A stretch of DNA of 64,000 bases from Roseburia sp. 831b (GCF_001940165.2 NZ_CP135162.1:671501-735500); one strand, 5' to 3'. Counted from the first letter of the stretch, positions 42,099 to 52,469 are shown. Made by a program: numbers and translations. The notes: generated from the sequence alone by a model not told the origin.

Positions 42099-42986
42099 TT
42101 ATTCGACAGAAGGAAGTAATTTTAAGAATTCCTCTGTGGAAACGGAAGGTGGCAGACTCGGATTGATGGCGGCTACCATCTGACGGGTCGGCATTTTTTC
42201 TTTTGTCTTTAAGACGAAAAGCTCCTTCGATTCTTTGGTAAGACAGTAATCTGGAATAAAGGCAATGCCAAGTCCGATTTTGGCAAGGTCAATCAAGAGA
42301 TCATTACTGCTTAATTCTACTTCAGGAACAAGCTCTAACTGATACTGTAAGAAAAGGTTGTGCAAGAATTCACTTGTGGTACTTTTCCGGTCAAGCATCA
42401 GAATAGGGTACTGCTTTAATTCTACAAAAGGAATCTCCTGCTGTTTCAGATTAAAGTAAGCCGGGTTTGCAATAAATACGTCATGGAAATTGCAAACGGT
42501 TTTCTGGATGTAGGAGCTGTTTAAGTTCGAGTTCGGATAATTCGTGATAATCAGGTCAACTTTTCCTTTTTCCAATAAATCGACACAGTTTAGGGAAGTT
42601 GCATTGGTAACCTTGATTGGCACATTTGGAAACTTCTTGTGGAACTGTTTTAAATAAGGAACGAGGAAGTAACGGCAGATGGTATCGCTGGCACCGATGT
42701 GGAGCTGGCCAAGTCCTAGAAGACTGCTGTCTAAAAGCTGATCCTCACCACGCTGAATCAGGTTCATCGCTGGCTCTACGTGTTTTAATAACAACTTTCC
42801 GGCAGGGGTAAGCTGAACCTTTTTCGTGCTTCGGATAAAAAGAGGCTGTCCTAACTTTTTCTCTAAAGTCTTGATGGACTGGCTGACCGCTGACTGGGAA
42901 ATATAAAGGTGCTTGCTTGCCTCAGAAAAACTAAGGGAAGTTGCAACATAATAAAATACTTTATAAAGTTCATAATTGATATCCAT
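42099..42986 (-). CDS. LysR family transcriptional regulator
   Basis: A 295-residue regulator with an N-terminal winged HTH (YELYKVFYYVATSLSFSEAS; LYISQSAVSQSIKTLEKKLG, then PLFIRSTKKVQLTPAG) and a two-lobed effector domain (LHIGASDTICRYFLVPYLKQ onward), like the CysL/CysB-type group. The gene is divergent from purL, with 251 bp between start codons, and its own promoter contains a palindrome, so it is probably autoregulated. Whether it controls purL is unknown. The RBS on the minus strand is CCGGAGGA. Confidence 0.93.
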   Translation of the reverse strand: MDINYELYKVFYYVATSLSFSEASKHLYISQSAVSQSIKTLEKKLGQPLFIRSTKKVQLTPAGKLLLKHVEPAMNLIQRGEDQLLDSSLLGLGQLHIGASDTICRYFLVPYLKQFHKKFPNVPIKVTNATSLNCVDLLEKGKVDLIITNYPNSNLNSSYIQKTVCNFHDVFIANPAYFNLKQQEIPFVELKQYPILMLDRKSTTSEFLHNLFLQYQLELVPEVELSSNDLLIDLAKIGLGIAFIPDYCLTKESKELFVLKTKEKMPTRQMVAAINPSLPPSVSTEEFLKLLPSVE

Positions 42987-43031
42987 AAGAATCCTCCGGG
43001 ATTTAAAATTTCATAAGCAAATAACATTATA

Positions 43032-43060
43032 ATTATAAGGCCTACTTATAATAGTGTCAA
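43032..43060 (-). promoter_or_regulatory. Full-consensus promoter of LysR gene with palindrome in spacer
   Basis: On the minus strand TTGACA (43060-43055), 17 bp, TATAAT (43037-43032) is a perfect sigma-A promoter. The palindrome TTATAAG-GCCTA-CTTATAA (43033-43051) covers the spacer and part of the -10 and has the T-N11-A form of LysR sites, as expected for autorepression. Confidence 0.75.
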
Positions 43061-43160
43061 TTAGAATTTCAAATCGTTCTATCACAATTTTTAAGTAGTT
43101 TTGCTCATGAATCAAACCCAAAACATTAAGATAACTTATAAATAACATTAAATATATTAA

Positions 43161-43190
43161 TTGTTCTAATCGTATGACGTATGTTATACT
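43161..43190 (+). promoter_or_regulatory. Promoter for purL
   Basis: TTGTTC (43161-43166), 18 bp, TATACT (43185-43190), with TG at 43182-43183 (extended -10). It starts a short leader of about 40 bp before purL. Confidence 0.6.
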
Positions 43191-43237
43191 TTTAACGATG
43201 AAAAAAGGAAAATCACTCGTAAACTAGGAGGTAAGTG

Positions 43238-46200
43238 ATGAACGACGTAAAATTGAGTAATGTTCGTAGAGTTTATGTAGAAAAGAAACCTGCTTTTGCA
43301 GTAAAAGCAAAAGAACTTCAGGCAGAAATAAAGAATTATCTTGGAATCGACAGCGTGACAGGAGTGCGTGAGCTGATTCGTTACGATATTGAAAATATCT
43401 CAGAGGAGACTTATAAAAAAGCACTGGTTACCGTATTTTCAGAGCCTCCGGTGGACGATATTTATGAGGAAACATTTGAATTAAACGGAGCAAAAACATT
43501 CTCCGTAGAGTTTTTACCGGGACAGTTCGACCAGAGAGCGGATTCTGCAGAACAGTGTGTAAAATTGTTAAATGAGAACGAGGAGCCAATTATCCGTACC
43601 GCAGTTACTTACGTGATTGAAGGTGAGGTTGATGACACGCAGCTTGCAGCAATCAAACATCACTGCATCAATCCGGTAGATTCCCGCGAAGTTGGGTTAG
43701 AGAAACCACAGACATTGGTACAGGATTTTGAAGAGCCTGCAGATGTCATGATTTTTGACGGATTCTGCGAGATGCCGGAAAAAGAATTGAATGAATTATA
43801 TGCATCCTTGAATCTTGCCATGACATTCAAAGACTTTTTACATATTCAGAATTACTTTAAAAATGAAGAAAAACGGAATCCATCCATGACAGAGATTCGT
43901 GTGTTAGATACTTACTGGTCAGACCACTGCCGTCACACTACATTCTCTACCGAGTTAAAGGATGTTACGTTTGAAGACGGATTCTACAAAGCACCAATCG
44001 AGGCAAGTTATGAAGATTATTTGAATACACACAAGAATCTTTATGCCGGAAGAAGCGACAAATTTGTCTGCCTGATGGACATTGCTTTGATGGCAATGAA
44101 GCGCCTGAAAAAAGAAGGAAAATTAGATGACCAGGAAGAATCCGATGAGATTAATGCATGTTCCATCGTAGTTCCTGTTGAAGTAGATGGAAAAGTAGAA
44201 GAGTGGCTTGTCAACTTCAAAAATGAGACACACAACCACCCGACGGAAATTGAGCCTTTCGGTGGTGCTGCAACCTGTCTTGGTGGAGCCATCCGTGACC
44301 CGTTGTCAGGACGTACTTATGTTTACCAGGCAATGCGTGTTACAGGTGCCGCTGACCCGACAAAGTCTGTAAAAGATACCATCGAAGGAAAGCTTCCACA
44401 GAAAAAATTAGTGCGCGAAGCAGCACACGGATACAGTTCTTACGGTAACCAGATTGGTCTTGCAACCGGTTATGTCAAAGAAGTATATCATCCAAACTAC
44501 GTTGCAAAACGTATGGAAATCGGTGCTGTATTAGGTGCAGCTCCAAGACGTGCCGTACAGAGATTAACCTCAGATCCGGGTGACATTATCATTTTACTTG
44601 GCGGACGTACCGGACGTGACGGTATCGGTGGTGCAACCGGTTCTTCCAAGGCACACAACACAGAGTCTACCGCAGTATGTGGCGCAGAGGTACAGAAAGG
44701 TAATCCACCTACAGAGCGTAAAATCCAGAGATTATTCCGCCGTGAAGAAGTTGCCTATATCATCAAAAAATGTAACGACTTTGGTGCGGGCGGTGTTTCC
44801 GTTGCAATCGGTGAGTTAGCAGACGGATTAAGAGTTGATTTAGATAAAGTTCCTAAGAAATATGCAGGTCTTGACGGAACAGAACTTGCAATCTCCGAAT
44901 CCCAGGAGCGTATGGCAGTTGTTGTTTCTCCGGAAAATGTAGAGAAATTCTTAGGCTATGCAAAAGAAGAAAACTTAGAGGCTGTGGAAGTTGCCGTTGT
45001 AACCGAAGAGCCAAGACTTGTATTATCCTGGAGAGGAAAAGAAGTTGTCAATATTTCCCGTGCATTCCTTGATACGAACGGAGCACACCAGGAAACAACG
45101 GTTGCAGTTGAGATGCCAAACCCAGAAGACAACTACTTAAATAAAATCTCAACCGAAGCTGTTGCAAAAGAAGTAGAAGCCGGCAATGTCAAAGAAGCAT
45201 GGTTAAAAGAGTTAGCGGACTTAAATGTTTGTTCCCAGAAAGGACTTGTGGAAATGTTTGACGGTTCTATCGGAGCCGGAAGTGTTTACATGCCATTCGG
45301 TGGAAAATATCAGCTGACAGAGACACAGTCCATGGTAGCAAAACTTCCGGTTATGAAAGGAAAATCTGATACCGTAACGATGATGTCTTACGGATTTGAT
45401 CCATACTTATCAAGCTGGAGCCCATACCACGGTGCTGTTTATGCGGTATTAGAGTCCTTATCCAGAATCGTAACAGCCGGTGGTGATTACAGCAAAGTCC
45501 GTTTCACTTTCCAGGAATACTTCCGCAGAATGAGCGAAGATCCAAAGCGATGGAGCCAGCCAATGGCAGCATTGCTTGGAGCTTATGATGCACAGATTGG
45601 ATTCGGACTTCCATCCATCGGAGGAAAAGATTCCATGTCCGGTACCTTCAACGATATTGATGTACCACCAACCTTAGTATCCTTTGCAGTTGATGTTGCA
45701 AAAGAACAGGATATCATCACACCGGAGTTGAAGGCAGCAGGCAACCAGTTAGTTTTATTTAACATTGAGAAAAACGAATACGATTTACCTGTTTACGAGC
45801 AGGTTATGAAATTATACCGCACAGTCCGCAACATGATTCAGAAAAAAGTCATCGTATCTGCGTATGCGTTAGATGCAAAAGGTCTTGTGGCAGCAGTCAG
45901 CAAGATGGCATTCGGTAACAAACTTGGTGTGACATTAAATGCAGATGTTTCCAAGGAAACAATGTTTGCACCAGGATTTGGTAATATTGTGGCAGAAGTT
46001 CCGGCAGAGAAGCTTACAGAAGTAAAAGCTGCATTAGAAGAGGCTGGGTTAAGCGGATGTGACGCAGTTGTCGGTGCAGTAAACGATACGAAGAACTTTG
46101 TCTACGGAGATGTTGCAATTTCCATGGAAGAAGCCTTAAAGGCATGGACAGGAACTTTGGAAAAAGTATTCCCAACACGCGTAACAGAGAATAAAGACGA

Positions 46201-47056
46201 AGTAAAAGCGAACCTCTACAAAGCAGACAGCATCTACGTTTGCAAGAACAAGGTTGCAAAACCTACCGTATTTATTCCGGTATTCCCAGGTACGAACTGT
46301 GAATACGACAGTGCAAAGGCATTCGAGCGTGCTGGTGCAAATACGATTGTAAAAGTATTTAAGAACTTGAATGCAGAAGATATCCGTGAATCCGTTGACG
46401 AATTTGTAAAAGCAATCGAACAGTCACAGATTATCATGTTCCCAGGTGGATTCTCCGCCGGAGACGAACCGGAAGGTTCTGCAAAATTCTTTGCAACTGC
46501 ATTCCGCAACGCAAAGATGACAGAGGCAGTCAACAAACTTTTGAATGAAAGAGACGGACTTGCACTTGGTATCTGTAACGGATTCCAGGCATTGATTAAG
46601 TTAGGACTTGTTCCTTACGGCGAGATTCGCCCACAGGCAGCAGATTCTCCTACTTTGACTTACAACACCATCGGACGCCACATCAGCAAGATGGTTTACA
46701 CAAGAGTAACTTCTAACAAATCACCTTGGTTAGCACAGGCAGAGTTAGGAAAGACTTACTGCAACCCGGCATCCCACGGTGAAGGACGTTTCGTTGCACC
46801 ACAGGAATGGTTAGACAAACTTTTCGCAAACGGACAGGTTGCAACCCAGTATGTCAACGAAGCCGGTGTTCCAACGATGGATGAAGAATGGAATGTCAAC
46901 GGTTCCTACATGGCAATTGAAGGTATCACAAGCCCGGATGGCCGTGTACTTGGTAAGATGGCTCACTCCGAGAGACGTGACAGAAGTGTTGCAATGAATA
47001 TTTATGGAGAGCAGGATTTGAAGATTTTTGAATCCGGTGTGAAATATTTTAAATAA
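43238..47056 (+). CDS. purL: Phosphoribosylformylglycinamidine synthase, single-chain
   Basis: A 1272-residue protein with all parts of the large PurL in one chain: N-terminal PurS-like domain (about 1-160), two AIR-synthase-like halves (DTYWSDHCRHTTFSTELKDV; FKNETHNHPTEIEPFGGAAT; LPSIGGKDSMSGTFND), and the C-terminal glutaminase (VFIPVFPGTNCEYDSAKAF; Cys in ALGICNGFQALI; His in SHGEGRFV). It converts FGAR and glutamine to FGAM. Many Firmicutes use separate PurS, PurQ and PurL; this fused form is typical of Lachnospiraceae and proteobacteria. The gene is monocistronic. The start is ATG 43238, after AGGAGG. Confidence 0.97.
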   Translation: MNDVKLSNVRRVYVEKKPAFAVKAKELQAEIKNYLGIDSVTGVRELIRYDIENISEETYKKALVTVFSEPPVDDIYEETFELNGAKTFSVEFLPGQFDQRADSAEQCVKLLNENEEPIIRTAVTYVIEGEVDDTQLAAIKHHCINPVDSREVGLEKPQTLVQDFEEPADVMIFDGFCEMPEKELNELYASLNLAMTFKDFLHIQNYFKNEEKRNPSMTEIRVLDTYWSDHCRHTTFSTELKDVTFEDGFYKAPIEASYEDYLNTHKNLYAGRSDKFVCLMDIALMAMKRLKKEGKLDDQEESDEINACSIVVPVEVDGKVEEWLVNFKNETHNHPTEIEPFGGAATCLGGAIRDPLSGRTYVYQAMRVTGAADPTKSVKDTIEGKLPQKKLVREAAHGYSSYGNQIGLATGYVKEVYHPNYVAKRMEIGAVLGAAPRRAVQRLTSDPGDIIILLGGRTGRDGIGGATGSSKAHNTESTAVCGAEVQKGNPPTERKIQRLFRREEVAYIIKKCNDFGAGGVSVAIGELADGLRVDLDKVPKKYAGLDGTELAISESQERMAVVVSPENVEKFLGYAKEENLEAVEVAVVTEEPRLVLSWRGKEVVNISRAFLDTNGAHQETTVAVEMPNPEDNYLNKISTEAVAKEVEAGNVKEAWLKELADLNVCSQKGLVEMFDGSIGAGSVYMPFGGKYQLTETQSMVAKLPVMKGKSDTVTMMSYGFDPYLSSWSPYHGAVYAVLESLSRIVTAGGDYSKVRFTFQEYFRRMSEDPKRWSQPMAALLGAYDAQIGFGLPSIGGKDSMSGTFNDIDVPPTLVSFAVDVAKEQDIITPELKAAGNQLVLFNIEKNEYDLPVYEQVMKLYRTVRNMIQKKVIVSAYALDAKGLVAAVSKMAFGNKLGVTLNADVSKETMFAPGFGNIVAEVPAEKLTEVKAALEEAGLSGCDAVVGAVNDTKNFVYGDVAISMEEALKAWTGTLEKVFPTRVTENKDEVKANLYKADSIYVCKNKVAKPTVFIPVFPGTNCEYDSAKAFERAGANTIVKVFKNLNAEDIRESVDEFVKAIEQSQIIMFPGGFSAGDEPEGSAKFFATAFRNAKMTEAVNKLLNERDGLALGICNGFQALIKLGLVPYGEIRPQAADSPTLTYNTIGRHISKMVYTRVTSNKSPWLAQAELGKTYCNPASHGEGRFVAPQEWLDKLFANGQVATQYVNEAGVPTMDEEWNVNGSYMAIEGITSPDGRVLGKMAHSERRDRSVAMNIYGEQDLKIFESGVKYFK

Positions 47057-47079
47057 GAAAATAAGAAAATAAGAAAAAG

Positions 47080-47110
47080 AGACCTTGTAAAGTGTTACAA
47101 GGTCTTTTTT
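47080..47110 (+). terminator. Rho-independent terminator after purL
   Basis: An 11-bp perfect stem, AGACCTTGTAA (47080-47090) with TTACAAGGTCT (47095-47105), loop AGTG, then five Ts. Just before it is a short AAATAAGA repeat. Confidence 0.9.
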
Positions 47111-47205
47111 CTCAAATATAGGGCAGACAACACACTTAGAAAATAGTATAATAAAAAATGACTGATTTAGAAGACCAGTAAATAAGACGACGAGGAGAAC
47201 AAGGG

Positions 47206-48633
47206 ATGAAAGTTGCATCTAGTAAATTGATTGAGCAAAAGAAACCAATCTTAAAAAAATTATTAGACGAATTACTGCAAACCTATTCCTATGCATCGAT
47301 TCTGATGACGGATTCCCAGGGAAAAAGTTATTCCATTTCCAAACAGGGAACAAACATTGCAGAGAGTATGTTAGTGGAATGTGGTTATGTCGTAAAAGTA
47401 TACGATGGCGAAAGCTATGGAGAGTATGCATTTAACCAGATAGAGGAAGAGGAGATTCCTGCTGTTTTAGAAGAAGTGAAAAAACATGTAATGCCATGGA
47501 AAGAGACATTGCCGGCTGGCACAGGTATTTTAAAATATCCACAGATGCCGGATGAAGAACAACAGTTCGAGAAAAGCACAGAGTACGAGATTTTGCCGGA
47601 AGATTTAGGAGACGAAGAGATTGTAAAACGTATTAACGCACTTCGTGATAAGGCACTTGCACAGGATGAGAAGATTATAGAGTTCCAGACAAGATGTGAA
47701 TACCAGTTGTATCACAAATTGTTCCTTTCTCCGAAAAAGGACATGACACAAAACGTGATGTGGGTAAGTGGCATGCTGATTGGGCTGATTCCAAAAGGCG
47801 AAGAACTGAAAATGGCGTTTGAAAGCTGTTCGGATTGTGGTGGAATGGAAGTATTAGACCAGTTAGAAGCGAAGATTCCACATGCGGTAGAAACACTAAA
47901 CAGACTTGCCGAGAGTGAACCGCTTACACCAGGAGAATACGATTGCATCTGTGCACCGGATGTTACCGGTATGATTGTGCATGAAGCGTTTGGTCATGGT
48001 GTGGAGATGGATATGTTCGTGAAGAAACGTGCGCTTGCAGAGAAGTATATTGGAAAACAAGTGGCATCCGAACTTGTCACCATGCACGACGGTGCGGCAG
48101 CAGCATCCCAGACGGCAACCTTTTTCTTTGATGATGAAGGAACGGTTGCACAGGATACCATTATTATTGAAAAAGGTATTCTAAAAACTGGTATGTGTGA
48201 TGCACAGGCAGCAATGGCACTCGGAGTAAAACCTACCGGAAATGGCAGAAGAGAGGCAACCGATCACAAAGTATATACCCGAATGACCAATACGTTTTTT
48301 GAACCGGGAACCGACAAATTAGAGGATATGATAGCATCCATTTCCTATGGATTTTATCTGGAAAATGCAAGTAGTGGCATGGAAGATCCGAAGAACTGGG
48401 GCATTCAGTGCCTTGTAGATGTGGCAAGAGAAATCAAAGATGGAAAATTCACGGGAAAAGTATTCTCTCCAATTGTTTTGACGGGATATGTGCCAGATTT
48501 GTTGAAATCCATTTCCATGATGTCAGATGAAAAAGTACTTGCAGGTACGGGCTATTGTGGTAAAGGACATAAAGAGTGGGCAAAAGTATCAGACGGAGGC
48601 CCATATATCAAGGCAAAAATCAGATTGGGCTAA
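47206..48633 (+). CDS. tldD: Metalloprotease TldD-like subunit
   Basis: A 475-residue protein with the family zinc motif HEAFGHGVE (His259, Glu260, His264), and GTVAQDTIIIEKGILKTGMC, RREATDHKVYTRMTNTFFEP. TldD with PmbA/TldE forms a hetero-oligomeric peptidase that degrades or matures peptides. The N-terminal half is divergent. The partner gene follows 16 bp later. The RBS is GAGGAGAACAAGG. Confidence 0.93.
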   Translation: MKVASSKLIEQKKPILKKLLDELLQTYSYASILMTDSQGKSYSISKQGTNIAESMLVECGYVVKVYDGESYGEYAFNQIEEEEIPAVLEEVKKHVMPWKETLPAGTGILKYPQMPDEEQQFEKSTEYEILPEDLGDEEIVKRINALRDKALAQDEKIIEFQTRCEYQLYHKLFLSPKKDMTQNVMWVSGMLIGLIPKGEELKMAFESCSDCGGMEVLDQLEAKIPHAVETLNRLAESEPLTPGEYDCICAPDVTGMIVHEAFGHGVEMDMFVKKRALAEKYIGKQVASELVTMHDGAAAASQTATFFFDDEGTVAQDTIIIEKGILKTGMCDAQAAMALGVKPTGNGRREATDHKVYTRMTNTFFEPGTDKLEDMIASISYGFYLENASSGMEDPKNWGIQCLVDVAREIKDGKFTGKVFSPIVLTGYVPDLLKSISMMSDEKVLAGTGYCGKGHKEWAKVSDGGPYIKAKIRLG

Positions 48634-48649
48634 GAAGAGGGGAAAGACG

Positions 48650-49924
48650 ATGCGAGAGAAAATATTACAGGCAATCAGGAAATTTGAGATAAAGACCTAC
48701 CGGGTCGTAGAAGAAAGTACAGAAGGCGCAGAACTTTATTTCATCAAAAAAGATCTCGACATGCGCAGAAGAAAAAATGTGGCATCTTCCAATGTTACAA
48801 TCTACCGGGATTTTGAGGATGATGGCAAGAAAATGCGTGGTTCTGCCAACATTCAGATTTTTCCGGAGATGACACAGGAAGACGTAGATAAGGCGATAAG
48901 TGATACTTATTATGCAGCATCTTTTGTAAAAAATCCTTATTACGAGCTTGTCGAAGGCAAGAAAGAAGACAAGATTTTGGTTGAAAGCAGCTTACAGGGA
49001 AAAAGCTTAGAGGAGATTGGAAATGGTTTTGTCGAAGCACTTTACAGTGTAGACAATGGAAAAGAGGCATTTATCAATTCCGCAGAATTTTTCATGAGCA
49101 AGACATCTACGGCAATTTATAATTCAGAGGGCGTGGATGTTTCTTATGAGAAAAACAGCGTAAGCGGTGAGTTTATTGTTCAGTGTATCACGCCACAGGA
49201 TGTAGAACAGTATCAGGATTTTGCGTATGACGATTTTGATACGGAAGCCTTGAAAAAGCAGGCAAAAGAAGCCTTAGAGATGGTACAAAAAAGAGCACAG
49301 GCGACAGAAGCACCAGCAAAAGGAAATTACCGTTTACTCTTGTCAGGAAAAGAAGTAGGCGCGTTGATGGATTTATATTTGAGCCGTGCATGTGTTTCCA
49401 TGATTTATCCTGGCTATTCCACCTACAAAAAAGGTATGAAAGTACAGGGAGAAGAGGTACAGGGCGAGACCTTAAACCTTACACTTCATGCGTCAGAACC
49501 GTATTCGTACGATGGAATACCAATGAAAGATCTTTCTCTTATGAAAGATGGCAAATTAGAGGCAATCTATGGTGGAATACAGTATGCTTATTATTTGGGC
49601 GTCGCACCAACCGGAATGTACAATGCAGTACACTTAGACAACGGAACAAAATCATTTGAAGAAATGAAAAAAGAACCATATCTTCATGTGGTAAGTTTTT
49701 CGGACTTTTCCATGGATAGTTTCAGTGGATATTTCGGAGGAGAAATCCGTTTAGGTTACTTATTTGATGGAGAGAAAGTAACGCCGGTAACCGGAGGTTC
49801 CGTGAGTGGTAACCTGTTAGAATTACAGAAAAATATGGTGTTTTCAACGGAGCGTTATAAGAACAAAGATTATGACGGACCATTTGCAGTTGAATTCCAG
49901 AATGTTGCGGTAGCTGGAAAATAG
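48650..49924 (+). CDS. pmbA: TldE/PmbA-like subunit
   Basis: A 424-residue member of the same superfamily without the HExxxH zinc motif, as expected for the non-catalytic PmbA/TldE partner. Family stretches include ALMDLYLSRACVSMIYPGYS, the region YLGVAPTGMYNAVHLDNGTK and YFGGEIRLGYLFDGEKVTPV. It should form a complex with the TldD-like protein. The start at 48650 is set by AAGAGGGGAAAG; longer in-frame extensions overlap tldD. Confidence 0.92.
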   Translation: MREKILQAIRKFEIKTYRVVEESTEGAELYFIKKDLDMRRRKNVASSNVTIYRDFEDDGKKMRGSANIQIFPEMTQEDVDKAISDTYYAASFVKNPYYELVEGKKEDKILVESSLQGKSLEEIGNGFVEALYSVDNGKEAFINSAEFFMSKTSTAIYNSEGVDVSYEKNSVSGEFIVQCITPQDVEQYQDFAYDDFDTEALKKQAKEALEMVQKRAQATEAPAKGNYRLLLSGKEVGALMDLYLSRACVSMIYPGYSTYKKGMKVQGEEVQGETLNLTLHASEPYSYDGIPMKDLSLMKDGKLEAIYGGIQYAYYLGVAPTGMYNAVHLDNGTKSFEEMKKEPYLHVVSFSDFSMDSFSGYFGGEIRLGYLFDGEKVTPVTGGSVSGNLLELQKNMVFSTERYKNKDYDGPFAVEFQNVAVAGK

Positions 49925-49940
49925 AAATAGGTAAGATTAG

Positions 49941-49990
49941 ACATTACATAAATGGAACCAAAAAAGTTTCCGTTTATGTAATGTTTTTTT
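49941..49990 (+). terminator. Long terminator hairpin after pmbA
   Basis: ACATTACATAAA (49941-49952) pairs with TTTATGTAATGT (49973-49984), and the stem extends inward through a G-T pair and TGGAA/TTTCC. Seven or more Ts follow. Confidence 0.88.
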
Positions 49991-50047
49991 ATTGGAAAAA
50001 AGGTAAAATGGATATTGGCATATAAAAACAGAATGAGGAGAGAGGTT

Positions 50048-51688
50048 ATGAAACAAAAAATACAAGGCGGCATCCTGGTGGCTTTTTTACTTGGCTTACT
50101 TGCTTTTTGTGTTGTAATAGGAAACACGCAAAATAGTGCATTTAAGATAGGAAATGTGCAATGGAGTGAAAAAGAGTTAAATTTATACAGATGGAGTGGA
50201 GCAGCGACTTATCTGGAATACAATGATGTTACCTATTATTTTAAAACAGATTCCTTTGAGGAAAAGACTGCAAAAAATATAATTGGAAAAATTGACCAGG
50301 TGGTTCAATATTCGAATCAGATTTTCCCGGAGGATGAGCCAAAGGTAAAAATTTATGTTGGTTTTTCAAAGGATGATTTTTATTCCGATAAAACGGACTT
50401 TTTTATTCCACTAGAACAGGAACTTTTTTATGATGATATCTGGAGGCTGTTAAAAGAAGCACACAGGAATTCTATAAATGCAGCGGAACAGTATGGATTG
50501 TTTTATGTTTATTGCAAGGAACATCATATCATTGCACAGCAAAGCGAAGATTCATCGAAAAAATACGAAACATTGCGGAATTTTTTGGAAAAGGATGAGC
50601 AAATGTATCTGCTTGATTTTACCCTGCCGATGATAGAGGATGTGTATTTTGATGAAGAGACGTCCGAACTTGAAAGAGAGTGTGTAGCCGGATTTGCAGA
50701 GTGGTTTACACAGAAATATTCTTTTGAAGAATATGAAACGTTGTGTAAGACAATCGAGTCATATGACAGGGAACTTCTTACCAAAAGAAAAAATGAGTGG
50801 CTGCAGGAGATTGGCAGCAGAAAAAACTATACAGAGCTTGGAAAAATCTTGTTTCAGTATCATGATACCCAGAATGTTTGCTCAGGTGCAACTTATAGAA
50901 TTGAAACGGAGGATGCAATCTGGAACTGGGATGATTTGGACGTAGTCACACTTGGCTATGTGGATATGGTGACCAATTATCAGATTATTGAACCACTTAG
51001 AATTGCAGATTTTAAGGAGGCGAGGGAATACCTAAAAGATTATTTGCCTAAAAATCTGGAAAAAGTAAATATCTGTACGAAGTTTACACAAATGAATACC
51101 ATAGAGGATTACTGCTTCTATGTTCCTACTTCTAATACAATAATGCTGGCACTCGGCTGGGAGGAAACGGCACATGCACTGTTTCATGAATATTGCCATC
51201 ATTTGACAATGGGGGATGGTAAGATACTGCAGGATGGAAATTCAATTTTTACAGAGTGGTTTTCCACGGTATTAGCCAATTTTGAATAAAAAAATCTGGA
51301 AAAAAACATTGCTTTTGTAAATTATATGGGAGAGGACTTTCTTCGTGAGTATGGCCTCTGGGATGAGAAAAACAATTGTTATTCTTGCTCGAATGCTGAT
51401 ATGCGCGATGCATGGAAAGGGTATCAGGAGCGTTTAGAAAAAGACCCCTGTTTTATTGAAAACAAAAATATAACTGTGATATCAACTGCTGGATTGAATT
51501 ATTCTGAAAAGTGTGTTTTAGCAGAATATATTGTAAAAACGTATGGATTTGATAAGCTAGTTGAACTTGCAAAGAAAAATGCCGATTTTGAAGGCGTGTT
51601 AGGATGTTCTTTTATAGAACTGTATGCAGATACGGTGGGATGGATAGAAAACAGTGGCGAACTTGCTGAACAGATAGAGGAAAATTGA
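50048..51688 (+). pseudogene. Zincin-like membrane-anchored peptidase, broken by one in-frame TAA
   Basis: From ATG 50048 (RBS GAGGAGAGAGG) the frame runs 413 codons to TAA at 51287-51289; the same frame then stays open for 132 more codons to 51688. The join reads LANFE, stop, KNLEKNIAFVNYMGEDFL, with no RBS before the next ATG at 51326, so a full 546-codon gene seems interrupted by a single stop. The product has one N-terminal membrane anchor (about 7-27) and a gluzincin-like site: His380, Glu381, His384 in LFHEYCHHL and Glu403 in FTEWFSTVLA. The stop falls 11 residues after Glu403. No named family is recognised. A short but active form cannot be excluded. Confidence 0.7.
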
Positions 51689-51710
51689 AAAACAAATGAG
51701 GAGAGAAAGC

Positions 51711-52418
51711 ATGAAGAAAAATCTAAAAAGCAAAATTGTAAAAATGCATAGTAGCTTATTTTCAAATTTTTATCAGGAATATTTAGGACTAGATGATAGC
51801 ATGATTTGCAACGGTGTCCATGTATGCAAATGTAAATATAGAGATATTCCGCTCAATAAGAAATATTTTTATAAAGTTATTGCAGCTAAATATAATGGGG
51901 AAAAAATCATTTCTTATTCGCCGGAATTTAATGAGACAGAATTAAGGTCACTGTATACGAAAATTAATTTTGATGCAATAGGCGTTGGTAATATACAGAA
52001 TGATTTGAAATTGCCTCAATACGAGTTGTCGTATATGGATAGAATGTTGCTGGATACTCAAATGGATATAAGTACAGATGAGCGTTTTGCCTGTAACAGG
52101 AATAACGCAATCAAATATATATATTTAGAGGAATATAGAAAATATATTGCGTTGATGAATGGAGAGCTTGTCGGCTATTGTAAAGTGTCGGATGTAATCG
52201 CTGACTATGGAAATCTTGTAGTTTGGGTTGAAGAGCCCAGACGCAGATTGGGAATTGCAGAAAATTTGGTTAAGTTAATGATTAAAAAATGTTATGAAGA
52301 AAAAATTGTACCAATGTATGTTGTTAAAACAGAGAATCATGCTTCCATATCATTGGCGAAAAAACTTGGGTTTCAGGTAAAACAAAGAGAACTTGTTGTT
52401 TCAGTTGTCTCAGAATAA
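51711..52418 (+). CDS. GNAT family N-acetyltransferase
   Basis: A 235-residue protein. The C-terminal 100 residues have the GNAT core: a YIALMNGELVGYCKVSDVIA strand pair, the acetyl-CoA loop EEPRRRLGIAENLVKLMIKK (R-x-x-G-I-A), and NHASISLAKKLGFQ. The N-terminal 120 residues are not recognised. The substrate is unknown. The gene is A+T-rich, like its broken neighbour upstream, which hints at a common origin outside the core. The start is 51711 after GAGGAGAGAAAG; an ATG at 51696 lies in that RBS. Confidence 0.8.
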   Translation: MKKNLKSKIVKMHSSLFSNFYQEYLGLDDSMICNGVHVCKCKYRDIPLNKKYFYKVIAAKYNGEKIISYSPEFNETELRSLYTKINFDAIGVGNIQNDLKLPQYELSYMDRMLLDTQMDISTDERFACNRNNAIKYIYLEEYRKYIALMNGELVGYCKVSDVIADYGNLVVWVEEPRRRLGIAENLVKLMIKKCYEEKIVPMYVVKTENHASISLAKKLGFQVKQRELVVSVVSE

Positions 52419-52421
52419 AAT

Positions 52422-52467
52422 AACCGGTCTTTTATGTCAGAAGAGCTGGCATATCAGGCCGGTTTTC
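52422..52467. terminator. Bidirectional terminator
   Basis: Outer arms AACCGGTC (52422-52429) and GGCCGGTT (52457-52464) enclose a second stem, ATGTCAG (52434-52440) with CTGGCAT (52446-52452). T-rich DNA lies on both outer sides. It lies between convergent genes. Confidence 0.75.
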
Positions 52468-52469
52468 GT

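Noticed and set aside
51326..51688. Independent 120-residue gene
   Set aside because: No RBS before the ATG, and the frame is continuous with the upstream zincin-like gene except for one stop codon.
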